Counted from the stretch's first letter, positions 19,521 to 28,590 are shown. The stretch: 64,000 bases of DNA from Roseovarius confluentis (GCF_002917925.1 NZ_PPFE01000001.1:558001-622000); one strand, 5' to 3'. Numbers and translations: made by a program. The notes: a model not told the origin generated them from the sequence alone.

Positions 19521-20516
19521 CTACCCGGCCTGTTTCCGCTGGCGCGGCTGCGGACGCGTCGGGATTTCCTTCAGCAGGCCGCCGACGCCCATCGCCGCGA
19601 AATCCGCCGCACCGATCGGCACCCCGCAGGCGACCCGCGCCAGCACCCAGTCCGCCCCGTGCAGAACCGGCGAGCGCGCGCTGTTGGGCAACCCGATCAC
19701 GGGTCTCGCGCCCAGCCGCCCTGTGAACAGCAGGTTCCCCGGGTCGACCGGGATGCCGAACCGTTCCACCGTACCGCCCGCGCGCCGCAACGCCTCGGGT
19801 CCGGTGTCGCGCGGATCCGATGTTGCCGACCCGGTCAGGATCAGCACCACCTCCCCCGTCGCCGACGACATTGCCTCGGCCAGAGCAGGCGCCTCATGCG
19901 GGCAACTCAGCGTCTGTTTCAGGCGCATTCCAAGGGCCGCAAGCCGCGTGCGGATCGCCTCCACCCCGCGCAGGCCGGGACCGTCCGCCGTGTCACTCAC
20001 GATCAGGCTGGCGCTCTCGTATTGCGGAGGGTGCAGCCGGATCGCGCCCCGCCCGGCCTCCGCCGCCCTGCCCAACGCCTCTGCCGCCACGCCGTAAGAG
20101 ATGATCTTGACCGTCGCCACCATGCCTCCCGGATGCGCCTGGAACCACGGCGCAACCGTGGCCAGCGTCACCATCGCATCGACCATGTTGGCCGCCGCGA
20201 CCTTTGCCGCGTCCACCTCGACCACGCCGGGCCCGTCGGCCACCAGGTTCACCCGCCCCGTGAACGCCCGGCTCAGGGACAGGCCCGGCGCGCCGTCCCG
20301 CACCGCCGCGGCCAGCCGCGCGGCGGCGTCGTCCTCGTGCAGGTCGCCCGGCTCCAGTACGGCGGCGATCACCTCGGTAAAACCCGCCGCGCGCAAACGT
20401 GCGATATCCGCTTCGGTCAGAACCTGCCCCTTGCGCAGGCGACCGTCCGGCAAATGCTCGCTATGCGCCAGGATCGCGCCCGCCGCCTCCGCCAGCGCGA
20501 CCGGTCCGAACTTCAT
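19521..20516 (-). CDS. Molybdopterin-binding (MoeA/MogA-like) protein
   Basis: A 331-residue protein with a MoaB/MogA-type molybdopterin-binding core (ILTGSATSDPRDTGPEALRRAGGTVERFGIPVDPG split over about residues 225-265, and GLPNSARSPVLHGADW). Such proteins are found beside XdhC in molybdenum hydroxylase clusters, so a role in supplying or modifying the cofactor is likely. Its ATG overlaps the xdhC stop by 4 bases, giving a two-gene unit. It is not a full MoeA, which is about 400 residues. Confidence 0.85.
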   Translation of the reverse strand: MKFGPVALAEAAGAILAHSEHLPDGRLRKGQVLTEADIARLRAAGFTEVIAAVLEPGDLHEDDAAARLAAAVRDGAPGLSLSRAFTGRVNLVADGPGVVEVDAAKVAAANMVDAMVTLATVAPWFQAHPGGMVATVKIISYGVAAEALGRAAEAGRGAIRLHPPQYESASLIVSDTADGPGLRGVEAIRTRLAALGMRLKQTLSCPHEAPALAEAMSSATGEVVLILTGSATSDPRDTGPEALRRAGGTVERFGIPVDPGNLLFTGRLGARPVIGLPNSARSPVLHGADWVLARVACGVPIGAADFAAMGVGGLLKEIPTRPQPRQRKQAG

Positions 20517-21481
20517 CCGCCTTTCCTGAGCACGCGGGTCACTTCCGCCAGGATCGCCACGGCAATCTCGGACGGTCCCGCCGCGCCGATATCCAGCCCC
20601 ACCGGCCCGTGAATGCGCGCGATCTGGTCAGGCCCGAAGCCTTTCTCCTCCAACCGCGCCACCCGCTTGGCATGGGTCCGGGTCGAGCCCAGCGCGCCAA
20701 TATAGAAAACATCCGACGCCAACGCCGCTTCCAGCGCCGGATCGTCAAGCTTGGGATCGTGGGTCAGCAGCACCAAGGCCGTCCGGCTGTCCAGCCCGTA
20801 GGCGGCCACCGCCTCGTCTGGCCAGTCGTGCAGGATCACCTCGCCCGGGAACCGCGCCTCGCTGCCGAAACTTTCGCGCGGGTCGATCAGCAGCGGGTCG
20901 TATCCCGCCACCCGCGCCATCGGCACCAGCGCCTGGGCGATATGCACGGCGCCGACGATGATCATCCGCAACGGCGGATTGTGGATCGCCACGAAGGTCG
21001 TCCCATCCTCCTCGAACCCCGATCGGTCGGCGCGAAAGCGGTCTGCGTACCCCTCGCGCACCAGCCTGCGCTCGGCCTCCATGCCGGTGATATAAGCCAC
21101 CGGCACCCGCGCCTCGCGCGCCAGCACCAGGTCCTTCAGAAGTTCCACCGGCATCACCGTGCCCACCGGCTCTACCAGGACCCGGATCGTGCCGCCACAG
21201 GCCAGCCCCACGGCAAAGGCGTCGCCGTCGCTGACCCCGTATTCCAGCATCACGGGCGTGCCGTCCTCGATGGCATCCAGCGCTTCGGCCACCACCGCGC
21301 CCTCGACACAGCCGCCCGAGACCGATCCCTCGATCTCGCCTGCGCCGGAAATCGCCAACTGGCTTCCCACGCGCCGGGGCGCACTGCCCCAGGTTTCCAC
21401 CACGGTGGCCAGCGCCGCGCCTTTGCCGGCCTCGTGCCAGGCCAGTGCTGTCTCGGGGATCGTGTCGAACCGGTCGGTCAT
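20513..21481 (-). CDS. xdhC: XdhC/CoxI-family molybdenum cofactor insertion protein
   Basis: A 322-residue XdhC protein, needed to bring sulfurated molybdenum cofactor to xanthine dehydrogenase-type enzymes. Visible blocks are ATVVETWGSAPRRVGSQL, GSVSGGCVEGAV and the Rossmann-like MIIVGAVHIAQAL with VLLTHDPKLDD and YIGALGS. The open frame extends upstream to 21586, but I choose ATG at 21481 because the family N-terminus begins near DTIPETALAW and because a promoter positioned for a leaderless mRNA ends exactly there. Confidence 0.9.
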   Translation of the reverse strand: MTDRFDTIPETALAWHEAGKGAALATVVETWGSAPRRVGSQLAISGAGEIEGSVSGGCVEGAVVAEALDAIEDGTPVMLEYGVSDGDAFAVGLACGGTIRVLVEPVGTVMPVELLKDLVLAREARVPVAYITGMEAERRLVREGYADRFRADRSGFEEDGTTFVAIHNPPLRMIIVGAVHIAQALVPMARVAGYDPLLIDPRESFGSEARFPGEVILHDWPDEAVAAYGLDSRTALVLLTHDPKLDDPALEAALASDVFYIGALGSTRTHAKRVARLEEKGFGPDQIARIHGPVGLDIGAAGPSEIAVAILAEVTRVLRKGG

Positions 21482-21487
21482 GGCCCC

Positions 21488-21516
21488 AATATGGGCCGGG
21501 TGCCCCGCTTTCACAA
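21488..21516 (-). promoter_or_regulatory. Candidate promoter giving a leaderless xdhC mRNA
   Basis: Minus strand: TTGTGA (21516-21511), 17-base spacer, CATATT (21493-21488), then GGGGCC and the ATG at 21481. With the usual -10 to +1 distance the transcript starts at the A of ATG. There is no ribosome site, which fits. Confidence 0.45.
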
Positions 21517-21540
21517 ACGCAATTTCGGCTGCGGTCAACG

Positions 21541-21570
21541 CCCAGGAGTCTTCGTACGAAGAATCCTGGG
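21541..21570. repeat. 30-bp near-perfect palindrome
   Basis: The arms CCCAGGA-n-TCTTCG and CGAAGA-n-TCCTGGG meet at TA in the centre; 14 of 15 pairs match. It sits between the OmpA-family terminator and the xdhC promoter. There is no T run. It could be an operator, a cruciform-type repeat or a dispersed element. Confidence 0.75.
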
Positions 21571-21588
21571 CCTGCACCTCCCGCAACG

Positions 21589-21617
21589 AAAAAGCCCCCC
21601 GCCAACCGGCGAGGGGC
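21589..21617 (-). terminator. Rho-independent terminator of the OmpA-family gene
   Basis: Minus strand: GCCCCTCGCC and GGCGGGGGGC (21617-21608 and 21603-21594) form a 10-bp stem with one G-T pair, GGTT loop, then five T. It lies 25 bases past the stop codon. Confidence 0.85.
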
Positions 21618-21641
21618 CACTCCGTTTGATCAGTGCAAACG

Positions 21642-23963
21642 TCAGCTGTCGTTCAGCAGTCCGGTGATATTGCGGACCGCGGCGCGGCGGTTCTCGCGGA
21701 TGTCACCGGCCTGGCGGATTTTCAGGTCCGCTTCGCCATACCCCTGCACGATCATGTTCGCCGGGGGCACGTCGAAATACTCGGTCAGGGCCAGCGCCAC
21801 CGATTCCGCGCGGCGGTCGGACAGCGCCAGGTTGTTGCTGGCCGGACCGACCGTGTCGGTGTGACCTTCGATCAGGAACACCTGGCGCGGGTCTTCGGCG
21901 ATGGCGTCGCGCATGGCGTTGCCCAGCACCGAAAGGTCCCTGGCCTCTTCGGGGCGGATCACCGCGCTGCCGGTCTCGAAGTTGACCGTATCAAGTGCGA
22001 TCACCGGCACCTGGTGGCGCACCGCATCCACGAACCGCACCTGGTTCAGCGAATAGCGGCGTGTCGCAGGCGCGTCCCGGGTGGCCAGGATGGCCGTACG
22101 CAGCTCGTCTTCCGACGCGTTGGTGTAGTCGTACTCCTGTGCACGGGTGTCGGCCAATTGCTGCACGTTCACCGCCTCGACCTGGCGCGTATCGTCAAAC
22201 AGCACCACCTGGTCCCCGTTGGGATAAACCTGCGTCCGGCGCAGCACACGGCCATCTGCGGAGCGGATGGTGATGGTCTGCGTGCCGTCCTGTGCCGTCA
22301 CGGTGTTGCGGGTCGAGCCGTCGTCGAAAGTCTGCACGCGCACATCGCTACCTGGACGGCGCAGAAGCGCGTCGTCGTCCTTGATGATGCGATACCGACC
22401 GTTGTTTTCCACCACGACGCGGTCACCGCTGTTCGAGACCACGGTGCCGCCATCGTCGGTCACCTGCCCGATCGCATAGGCACCAAGCCCGATCGCCGCG
22501 GCGGCGGTCAGGATATCGCGCAGGTTCTCGTCGCGGTCATCGCTGGTCCGCGGCGTTCCGGCGGCCGGGGCCGTCTCGGTGTTGGTCGCGTTTTGCGCAT
22601 CGCCGCCAACGGTCGTCTCGAATTCCTCGTCGGACGAGCGCGTGTTCTCCTCGGTAAGCGTCACCTCTTCGCTACTGACGGCCTCGGCATCGTCGTTGGC
22701 AGCAGCGGCGGCTGCGGCCTGCTCCTCGACCTGGGCGGCGGCTTCGGCCTGTGCCTGGGCCTGCGCTTCCGGGTCTTCATCGATCTGCGGTTCAGGCAAA
22801 TCGGTCGTGGCCTGTTCCGTCGGCTGTTCGTCTGTCGCGGAATCGGTTGCTTCGCCGGTCTGCTGGGCGTTGGGTTCAGCCTCACCCTCGGCCTGTTCGG
22901 CTTCGAGCGCCTGCTGCAGCTCATCTTCTTCGGTCTGGGCCGTGTCGGCCGGCGCATCGCTCTCGGCCTGTTCGGTCTCCGCGGTCGCGGGGGCGTCCTG
23001 CGATTCCGCCTCAGCCTCTTCCGCCTCAAGCGCCTGCTGCAGCTCATCTTCTTCGGTCTGGGCCGTGTCGGCAGGCGCATCGCTCTCGGCCTGTTCGGTC
23101 TCTGCACTCGCGGGGGCGTCCTGCGTCTCGGCCTCAACTTCGGCCTGAGCGTTCGCATCCGTCTCGGCCTGATCGGCCTCGAGCGCCTGCTCCAGTTCCT
23201 CTGTCTCTTCGGTGGCAGTGTCCGACGCAGCGGGCGCCTCGGTCTGGCTTTCGGCCTCAGCCGCGGCGGCGGCCTCTTCGTCCTGTTGCTGCTGCGCAGC
23301 CTCGGCTTGTGCCGCCTCTTCTTCCGCAGCCTGTGCTTGCGCCTCGGCAGCTGCCTGTGCCTCGGCAGCCTGCGCTTCGGCCTCGGCAGCGGCCTGTTCT
23401 TCGGCGGCCTCGGCAGCAGCCTGCTCCTCAGCGCCTTGCGCTTCTGCCTCGGCGGCGGCCTGGGCTTCCGCCTCGGCCTGGGCTTCGGCTTCAGCTGCCT
23501 GCTGCTCTGCGGCTTGCTGTTCGGCAGCTTGGGCCGCGGCTTCGGCTTCTGCGGCGGCCTGGGCTTCGGCTTCTGCATTGACGTTCGGTTGGACTTCCTC
23601 GACATCCGCCTGCGCGGTTTGCATCGTTTCTTCGGCCTGCTCCGATGCGGCGTCCATCTCCGATCCCGCAGCCGCTCCGATTGGAGACAAGTCTGCCACG
23701 ACTTCGTTGATCTGTGCGTCGCTGCACGCCTCCGTGCCCTGAGAGCCACTGGCTTCGATCGCCCCGCAGAGGGCCAGCGTCTGGCGATCAACTTCGTTTT
23801 CGACCACGACGTCGAGGCCCGGCACGGTGCAGGGCAACTCGGAGCTTCCCGAACAAGTGGGCAAGTCGCCTGCGGCGGTCTGAGCCGCAAGCGGAAGCGG
23901 CGCGGTCTGGCCGATCGCAAGCGCGATGGCGGCGGTGGTGGATGTCAGCGTCAGTCGGCGCAT
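21642..23963 (-). CDS. OmpA-family protein with long Ala/Glu/Gln repeat region
   Basis: A 773-residue envelope protein. A signal peptide occupies about residues 1-28 (MRRLTLTSTTAAIALAIG...). Residues of about 110-440 are low-complexity Ala/Glu/Gln, including two near-identical 41-residue units. Then comes a mid-domain with a short hydrophobic helix (ILTAAAAIGLGAYAIG), and a C-terminal OmpA peptidoglycan-binding domain with NFETGSAVI, IEGHTDTVGP and NNLALSDRRAESV. It should tether to murein. The start at 23963 has GGGAGAGAAGAG before it. It lies inside the cox-like cluster, which is unusual. Confidence 0.9.
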   Translation of the reverse strand: MRRLTLTSTTAAIALAIGQTAPLPLAAQTAAGDLPTCSGSSELPCTVPGLDVVVENEVDRQTLALCGAIEASGSQGTEACSDAQINEVVADLSPIGAAAGSEMDAASEQAEETMQTAQADVEEVQPNVNAEAEAQAAAEAEAAAQAAEQQAAEQQAAEAEAQAEAEAQAAAEAEAQGAEEQAAAEAAEEQAAAEAEAQAAEAQAAAEAQAQAAEEEAAQAEAAQQQQDEEAAAAAEAESQTEAPAASDTATEETEELEQALEADQAETDANAQAEVEAETQDAPASAETEQAESDAPADTAQTEEDELQQALEAEEAEAESQDAPATAETEQAESDAPADTAQTEEDELQQALEAEQAEGEAEPNAQQTGEATDSATDEQPTEQATTDLPEPQIDEDPEAQAQAQAEAAAQVEEQAAAAAAANDDAEAVSSEEVTLTEENTRSSDEEFETTVGGDAQNATNTETAPAAGTPRTSDDRDENLRDILTAAAAIGLGAYAIGQVTDDGGTVVSNSGDRVVVENNGRYRIIKDDDALLRRPGSDVRVQTFDDGSTRNTVTAQDGTQTITIRSADGRVLRRTQVYPNGDQVVLFDDTRQVEAVNVQQLADTRAQEYDYTNASEDELRTAILATRDAPATRRYSLNQVRFVDAVRHQVPVIALDTVNFETGSAVIRPEEARDLSVLGNAMRDAIAEDPRQVFLIEGHTDTVGPASNNLALSDRRAESVALALTEYFDVPPANMIVQGYGEADLKIRQAGDIRENRRAAVRNITGLLNDS
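22900..23130 (-). repeat. Tandem 123-bp coding repeat in the OmpA-family gene
   Basis: The unit beginning GCGCCTGCTGC at 22907 recurs at 23030, a period of 123 bases (41 residues). The protein copies share ESDAPADTAQTEEDELQQAL. This points to recent duplication inside the low-complexity region. Confidence 0.8.
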
Positions 23964-24087
23964 ATCTCTTCTCTCCCTAGATACGGATACCGCGAACTCG
24001 TGCGGCGTCACGGCCCAACGCCCGGCATGCCAGAGTGTTCCGATAAGGAGGGTGCAGCATCGGCGGAACCCCGCCGGTTCGCAGGAG

Positions 24088-25341
24088 TCAGAGAAGCGCC
24101 ATCAACCGTGCCTTCTCGCCGCTATCGTGCGGCGCACTGATCGCAGCCGCCAGATCTTCCAGCGTCGCGATGGAATGACCGGCCCGAAACGCGTCCACAT
24201 GGGGCAGCATGGCCCGGATGCCGGTGGCGCGCGGGGCGAACCCGTCCCAGCGCAACAGCGGGTTCAGCCAGATCAGGCGTCGCGACGACAGGTGCAGACG
24301 TTGCATCTCGCGGCCCAGGTCAAAGCTGTCGTCACGGTCCAGCCCGTCGGTGATCAGCAGGACGACCGCCCCCTGCCCGGTCACCCGCCGCGACCAGTCG
24401 CGGTTGAACGCGTGCAGGCAGGCCGCGATCCGCGTGCCACCCTCCCAGTCCTGCGCCTCGGCCCCGGCCGCGGCCAGCGCGGCGTCCACGTCACGCGACG
24501 CCAAATGGCGCGTGATGTTGGTCAACCGTGTGCCGAAGGTGAAGGCATGCACCGCCGCCCAGCCCGCGCCTTTCTCGTTCGCCACGGCATGAAGGAAATG
24601 CAGAACCATCCGGCTGTACTGGCTCATCGAGCCGGAAATATCGCACAGCACCACCAGGTTGGGCCAGCGCGGACGCGGCTTTTGCACGTGGATGCGCCGC
24701 ATCTCGCCCCCCTTCCGCATGGCCGCGCGCAGGGTCTTGCGCGCGTCGATCCGCGTGCCGGTCGTGGCAGGTATCCCCCGGCGCGACGCGAAGGGTTTCA
24801 CCGGCAGGCTCAGCCTGGCCAGCATCCGCTTGGCCTGGGCGATTTCGGCGGTGCTCATCTGTTCGAAGTCCAGGGTCCGCAGCCGTTCCTCGCGGCTCAT
24901 GGTCAGGGACGCGTCGATATCGATCTGCGTTTCCTCGTCGGCCTCTTGGCTTTCCGCCTCGGGCATCTCGGGCTCTATACCGTCCAAGAGCGCCTCGGCC
25001 GCGCGCTTCTCGGCCGCCTGCGCGCTGCGGTCCTCCTGCACGCCGCGGATGGCGGGCAGCATCATCGCCATCATGTGCTCCATGTAGCGCGGGTCGCGCC
25101 AGTAAAGGCGGAAGACCTGGGCAAAGACCGCCCGGTGCTCGGGGCGCGACACGAAACAGGCGCGCAGCGTGTAGAAGAAATCGGATCGCGAGGTGAACCC
25201 CGCCGCTTCGACCGCGCGAATGGCGTCGATCACCCGCCCCGGCCCCACCGGCACCCCGGCCTTGCGCAGCGCGCGGGCAAAATGGGTGATGTTGTGGCCG
25301 AGCTTGGGATGCTCCGGCAGGTCGAGGTCGGGGTATTCCAT
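24088..25341 (-). CDS. coxE: VWA-domain protein, CoxE-like
   Basis: A 417-residue protein of the CoxE family. The N-terminal part (about 1-200) is helical with an acidic stretch; the C-terminal von Willebrand A domain has the MIDAS DISGSMS and ITDGLDRDD. CoxE works with the MoxR ATPase CoxD in maturing the molybdenum-copper or molybdenum site of CO dehydrogenase; in form II clusters its job is inferred. The chosen ATG at 25341 fits the family N-terminus MEYPDLDLPEHP; the frame upstream only encodes the intergenic palindromes. Confidence 0.9.
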   Translation of the reverse strand: MEYPDLDLPEHPKLGHNITHFARALRKAGVPVGPGRVIDAIRAVEAAGFTSRSDFFYTLRACFVSRPEHRAVFAQVFRLYWRDPRYMEHMMAMMLPAIRGVQEDRSAQAAEKRAAEALLDGIEPEMPEAESQEADEETQIDIDASLTMSREERLRTLDFEQMSTAEIAQAKRMLARLSLPVKPFASRRGIPATTGTRIDARKTLRAAMRKGGEMRRIHVQKPRPRWPNLVVLCDISGSMSQYSRMVLHFLHAVANEKGAGWAAVHAFTFGTRLTNITRHLASRDVDAALAAAGAEAQDWEGGTRIAACLHAFNRDWSRRVTGQGAVVLLITDGLDRDDSFDLGREMQRLHLSSRRLIWLNPLLRWDGFAPRATGIRAMLPHVDAFRAGHSIATLEDLAAAISAPHDSGEKARLMALL

Positions 25342-25353
25342 CAACCGTCCCGG

Positions 25354-25403
25354 TTGGGGGCCAGCCCCCAAACACTCGTCAAATTGGGGGCCAGCCCCCA
25401 AAC
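25354..25403. repeat. Twin TTGGGGGC palindromes between coxD and coxE
   Basis: The 20-mer TTGGGGGCCAGCCCCCAAAC occurs at 25354-25373 and again at 25384-25403. Each contains a perfect 8-bp inverted repeat around CA. They lie between the coxD stop and the coxE start and would form two adjacent hairpins in the mRNA. Confidence 0.85.
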
Positions 25404-25432
25404 CCCCGGGATATTTCCGGCCAGAGGAAGAC

Positions 25433-26341
25433 TCATGCCGGCTCCAACCCTGCCTTGGCCTCGTCGAGGATACGCTTGGCCTCGGACCCCTGCATTTTCT
25501 GGATGTCGTCCTGGTATTTCAGAATCGCGCCCAGCGTGTCGGCGATCACCTCGGGGCTCAGCGACATCACGTCCAGCGCCAGCAGGCACTTCGCCCAGTC
25601 GATCGTCTCGGCCACGCCGGGTTTCTTGAACAGGTCTTCCGTGCGCAGTTTCTGGACAAACGCCACCACCTCGCGGCTCAGCATTTCCGCCGCCTCAGGG
25701 GCGCGGGCCTGCAAAATCTCGATCTCGCGATCGAAACTGGGATAGTCGACCCAATGATAGAGACAGCGCCGCTTCAGCGCATCATGTACCTCGCGCGTGC
25801 GGTTCGAGGTCAGCACCACGATGGGCGGCTCGGGCGCGCGGATCGTGCCCAGTTCCGGAATCGTCACCTGGAAATCGCTCAGCGCCTCCAGCAGGAACGC
25901 CTCGAAAGGCGCGTCGGTGCGGTCGAGTTCGTCGATCAGCAGCACCGGCGCCCCGCCCTCCTGCGGGCGCATCGCCTGCAAAAGAGGGCGTTCGATCAGG
26001 AAATCCTCGGTGAACAACTCGTCTGTCAGCCGCTCGCGGTCCACGCCGCCACTGGCCTCGGCGGCGCGAATGGCAATCATCTGCTCGGCGAAATTCCACT
26101 CGTAGACAGCACTCGACGCATCCAGCCCCTCGTAGCACTGCAGCCGGATCAGCCTGCGCCCCAGCCCCGCCGCCAGCGCCTTGGCGATCTCGGTCTTGCC
26201 GACGCCCGCCTCGCCTTCCAGGAACAGTGGCCGGCCCAGGCGCAGCCCCAGGAAAACAACCGTCGCAAGGCTGCGCCCGCAGACATAATCCTGCCCGGCC
26301 AGCATCGCCTCCACGTCGTCGATGGATGTCAGTTCACTCAT
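25433..26341 (-). CDS. coxD: MoxR-type AAA+ ATPase, CoxD-like
   Basis: A 302-residue AAA+ ATPase. Walker A is GEAGVGKT (residues 43-50), Walker B is VLLIDELDRTD, and VVLTSNRTREVHDALKRR contains the sensor and arginine region. CoxD-type ATPases act with a VWA partner as chaperones for metal-site assembly; coxE follows 91 bases downstream. The ATG at 26341 has GGGAGG at the right distance, so the longer frame to 26440 is not used. Confidence 0.9.
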   Translation of the reverse strand: MSELTSIDDVEAMLAGQDYVCGRSLATVVFLGLRLGRPLFLEGEAGVGKTEIAKALAAGLGRRLIRLQCYEGLDASSAVYEWNFAEQMIAIRAAEASGGVDRERLTDELFTEDFLIERPLLQAMRPQEGGAPVLLIDELDRTDAPFEAFLLEALSDFQVTIPELGTIRAPEPPIVVLTSNRTREVHDALKRRCLYHWVDYPSFDREIEILQARAPEAAEMLSREVVAFVQKLRTEDLFKKPGVAETIDWAKCLLALDVMSLSPEVIADTLGAILKYQDDIQKMQGSEAKRILDEAKAGLEPA

Positions 26342-26531
26342 GCACGGCCTCCCTTGCCCATGCAGAACTGCACGGCATCCGCGCGTCGTCAAGACCCAGC
26401 CCCCCGGGCGCGGCACGCCGCCGCCCCGCACAAACCCCATTAATTTTCCAAAGTTTTGCCCTTATTGCCCCCTAGCATACATTCCAATAACCCGTGCCAA
26501 GCGGGGAAACTCCGAGCTTCGAGGTCCGAGC

Positions 26532-27497
26532 ATGAGCGCAGATTATCCCAAGGCGCTGGATACATCCCTGTCCGGGCTGGACTGGGAAGACTGGCTGGAC
26601 AAGCTGGACGACGCCGCCGATGCCGACGGCTATGTCGAGCGCCTGGGTGATGCCCATGCCGCCATCTTCATCGAGCACACGCCGACGCTACTGGTCACCT
26701 TCGAGGCCTTCCCCGCCCTGCGCGTGACGTCACCCGAGGCCCAGCCGCTGGGGTGGCAACTGGGCCGCGCGCTTGGCTGGTCGCACCTCTGCCTGGCCAG
26801 CCAGACCGACAGCTGGTTCCGCGAGGGCCGCGTCTTCGGCTTTTTCGACCGGCTGATCGACGACGGCTTCTTCGAAGAGTTCGACCAGGTGATCTTCTAC
26901 GGGGCCGGCCCTGCCGGCTATGCCGCCGCCGCGTTTTCCGTGGCGGCCCCCGGCGCCCGCGTGCTGGCGATTCAGCCCCAGGCCACGCTCGACCCACGCA
27001 TGAGCGAGTGGGACGAACGGTTCCGCCGTAGCCGCAAGCTCGATTTCACGTCCCGTTACGGCTATGCACCCGACATGCTGGACGCCGCTGACCGCGCCGT
27101 GATCCTCTACGACCCCGACATCGAGGAAGACGCGATGCATGCGGCCCTCTTCGCCCGCAGCAACGTCAGCCGCTACCGGATGCGGTACATGGGGCCGCGC
27201 CTCGATCGCGGTCTGATGCGCATGAACATCCTCCTGCGCTTCATCGCCCAACTCAGCGCCGGCAAGCTCGACACCGCCAGCCTCGCCCGGCTCTACCGGG
27301 CGCGGCGCACGGATGTCCCCTATCTCAAGGCGCTGGTGACCCGGCTCGAAGATGACGGCCGTCACTACCTGACCGCCCGCCTGGCCCAGCACGTAATGCG
27401 CACCACGCCCGGGCCGCGCTTCCGACGCGCTGTCCGCGCCGCCTACGACAAAGCCGAGGAACAGGGCATGCCGATGCCGCCGCGCGAAATCGACTGA
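26532..27497 (+). CDS. Conserved protein of unknown function, 321 aa
   Basis: A soluble protein I cannot place. One segment, QVIFYGAGPAGYAAAAFSVAAPGARVLAIQPQ (about residues 121-152, shown here split as QVIFYGAGPAGYAA and GARVLAIQPQ), has a Gly-rich turn flanked by hydrophobic strands, resembling an alpha/beta-hydrolase or Rossmann-like core, but no clear catalytic Ser-His-Asp set is visible. I recall similar roseobacter proteins carrying doubtful PAPS-reductase names; no such motif is present. It is divergent from coxD and followed by pyrC. Confidence 0.55.
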   Translation: MSADYPKALDTSLSGLDWEDWLDKLDDAADADGYVERLGDAHAAIFIEHTPTLLVTFEAFPALRVTSPEAQPLGWQLGRALGWSHLCLASQTDSWFREGRVFGFFDRLIDDGFFEEFDQVIFYGAGPAGYAAAAFSVAAPGARVLAIQPQATLDPRMSEWDERFRRSRKLDFTSRYGYAPDMLDAADRAVILYDPDIEEDAMHAALFARSNVSRYRMRYMGPRLDRGLMRMNILLRFIAQLSAGKLDTASLARLYRARRTDVPYLKALVTRLEDDGRHYLTARLAQHVMRTTPGPRFRRAVRAAYDKAEEQGMPMPPREID

Positions 27498-27551
27498 TCC
27501 ACCGTCTGAGCCACTGGCGCAGCCGCGCGGGCTGTTGTAAGCCCTCGGGCC

Positions 27552-28589
27552 ATGAGCCGGACCCTGACCATCCCCCGCCCCGACGACTGGCACCTGCACC
27601 TGCGCGACGGCGCGGTGCTGCGGGCCGTTCTGCCCGAGACGGCACGCCATTTCGGGCGCGCCATCATCATGCCCAACCTCGTGCCGCCCGTGGTCACCGG
27701 GGCCGACGCCGCCGCCTACCGCGACCGGATCATGAATGCGCTGCCCGCCGGCATGGATTTCACGCCGCTGATGACCCTCTACCTGACCGAGGAAACCGAT
27801 CCCGAGGACGTTGCCGCCGCCCACGCCTCGGGCCTTGTGACGTCGGTCAAGCTCTACCCGGCCGGTGCCACCACCAACTCCGCTTCCGGCGTGCGCGATT
27901 TCGACCGCGTGCGCCCGGTGCTGGAAAAGATGGCCGAGATCGGCATGCCACTCTGCGTACATGGCGAGGTGACCGACGCCGACATCGACATCTTCGACCG
28001 CGAGGCGGTGTTCATCGACCGCGTGCTCGATCCGCTCCGCCGCGCCACGCCCGGCCTGCGCATCGTCATGGAACACATCACCACGCAGCAAGGCGTGGAC
28101 TACGTCAAATCGAACGCCGAAAACCTCGGCGCCACCATCACCACGCATCACCTCGTGATCAACCGCAACCACATCCTCGTGGGCGGCATCAAACCGCATT
28201 ATTACTGCCTGCCCGTCGCCAAGCGCGAGGAACACCGCCTCGCCCTGCGCGCCGCCGCCACCTCGGGCGACACTCGCTTCTTCCTTGGAACCGACAGCGC
28301 CCCGCACACCGACCCGAACAAGGAATCGGCCTGCGGCTGCGCGGGCTGCTTCACCGCCACCAACACGCTCTCGATCCTCGCCGAGGTGTTCGAACAGGAA
28401 GGCGCGCTGGATCGCCTCGCCGGTTTTACATCCGAACACGGCCCCGCCTTCTACGGCCTGCCCGTCAGCACCGACACGATCACGCTGACCAAGGGCGACC
28501 CTGCCGCCTATCCGCCCAAGATCGACACCGGAGACGGCCCCGTCACCCTGTTCGATGCGCAAATGCCGCTGCATTGGCGCGTCATCTGA
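27552..28589 (+). CDS. pyrC: Dihydroorotase, class II
   Basis: Cyclises carbamoyl aspartate to dihydroorotate in pyrimidine synthesis. The 345-residue length and the metal ligands HLHLRD (H14, H16), carboxylated Lys100 in SVKLYPAG, the later [10 protein letters not shown] and GTDSAPH match class II enzymes such as E. coli PyrC. The start is the ATG at 27552; a short GGGCT...AGCCC hairpin precedes it. pyrE follows 64 bases later, so the two pyrimidine genes are probably co-transcribed. Confidence 0.97.
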   Translation: MSRTLTIPRPDDWHLHLRDGAVLRAVLPETARHFGRAIIMPNLVPPVVTGADAAAYRDRIMNALPAGMDFTPLMTLYLTEETDPEDVAAAHASGLVTSVKLYPAGATTNSASGVRDFDRVRPVLEKMAEIGMPLCVHGEVTDADIDIFDREAVFIDRVLDPLRRATPGLRIVMEHITTQQGVDYVKSNAENLGATITTHHLVINRNHILVGGIKPHYYCLPVAKREEHRLALRAAATSGDTRFFLGTDSAPHTDPNKESACGCAGCFTATNTLSILAEVFEQEGALDRLAGFTSEHGPAFYGLPVSTDTITLTKGDPAAYPPKIDTGDGPVTLFDAQMPLHWRVI

Positions 28590-28590
28590 T

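Noticed and set aside
21633..24140. An 835-codon open frame on the + strand
   Set aside because: It lies opposite the OmpA-family gene and is open only because Ala/Glu codons on the other strand exclude stop codons; the product is Gly/Leu/Phe-rich nonsense.
27528..27551. Hairpin GGGCT/AGCCC before pyrC as an attenuator
   Set aside because: Only a 5-bp stem with no T run and no leader peptide; too weak to claim.
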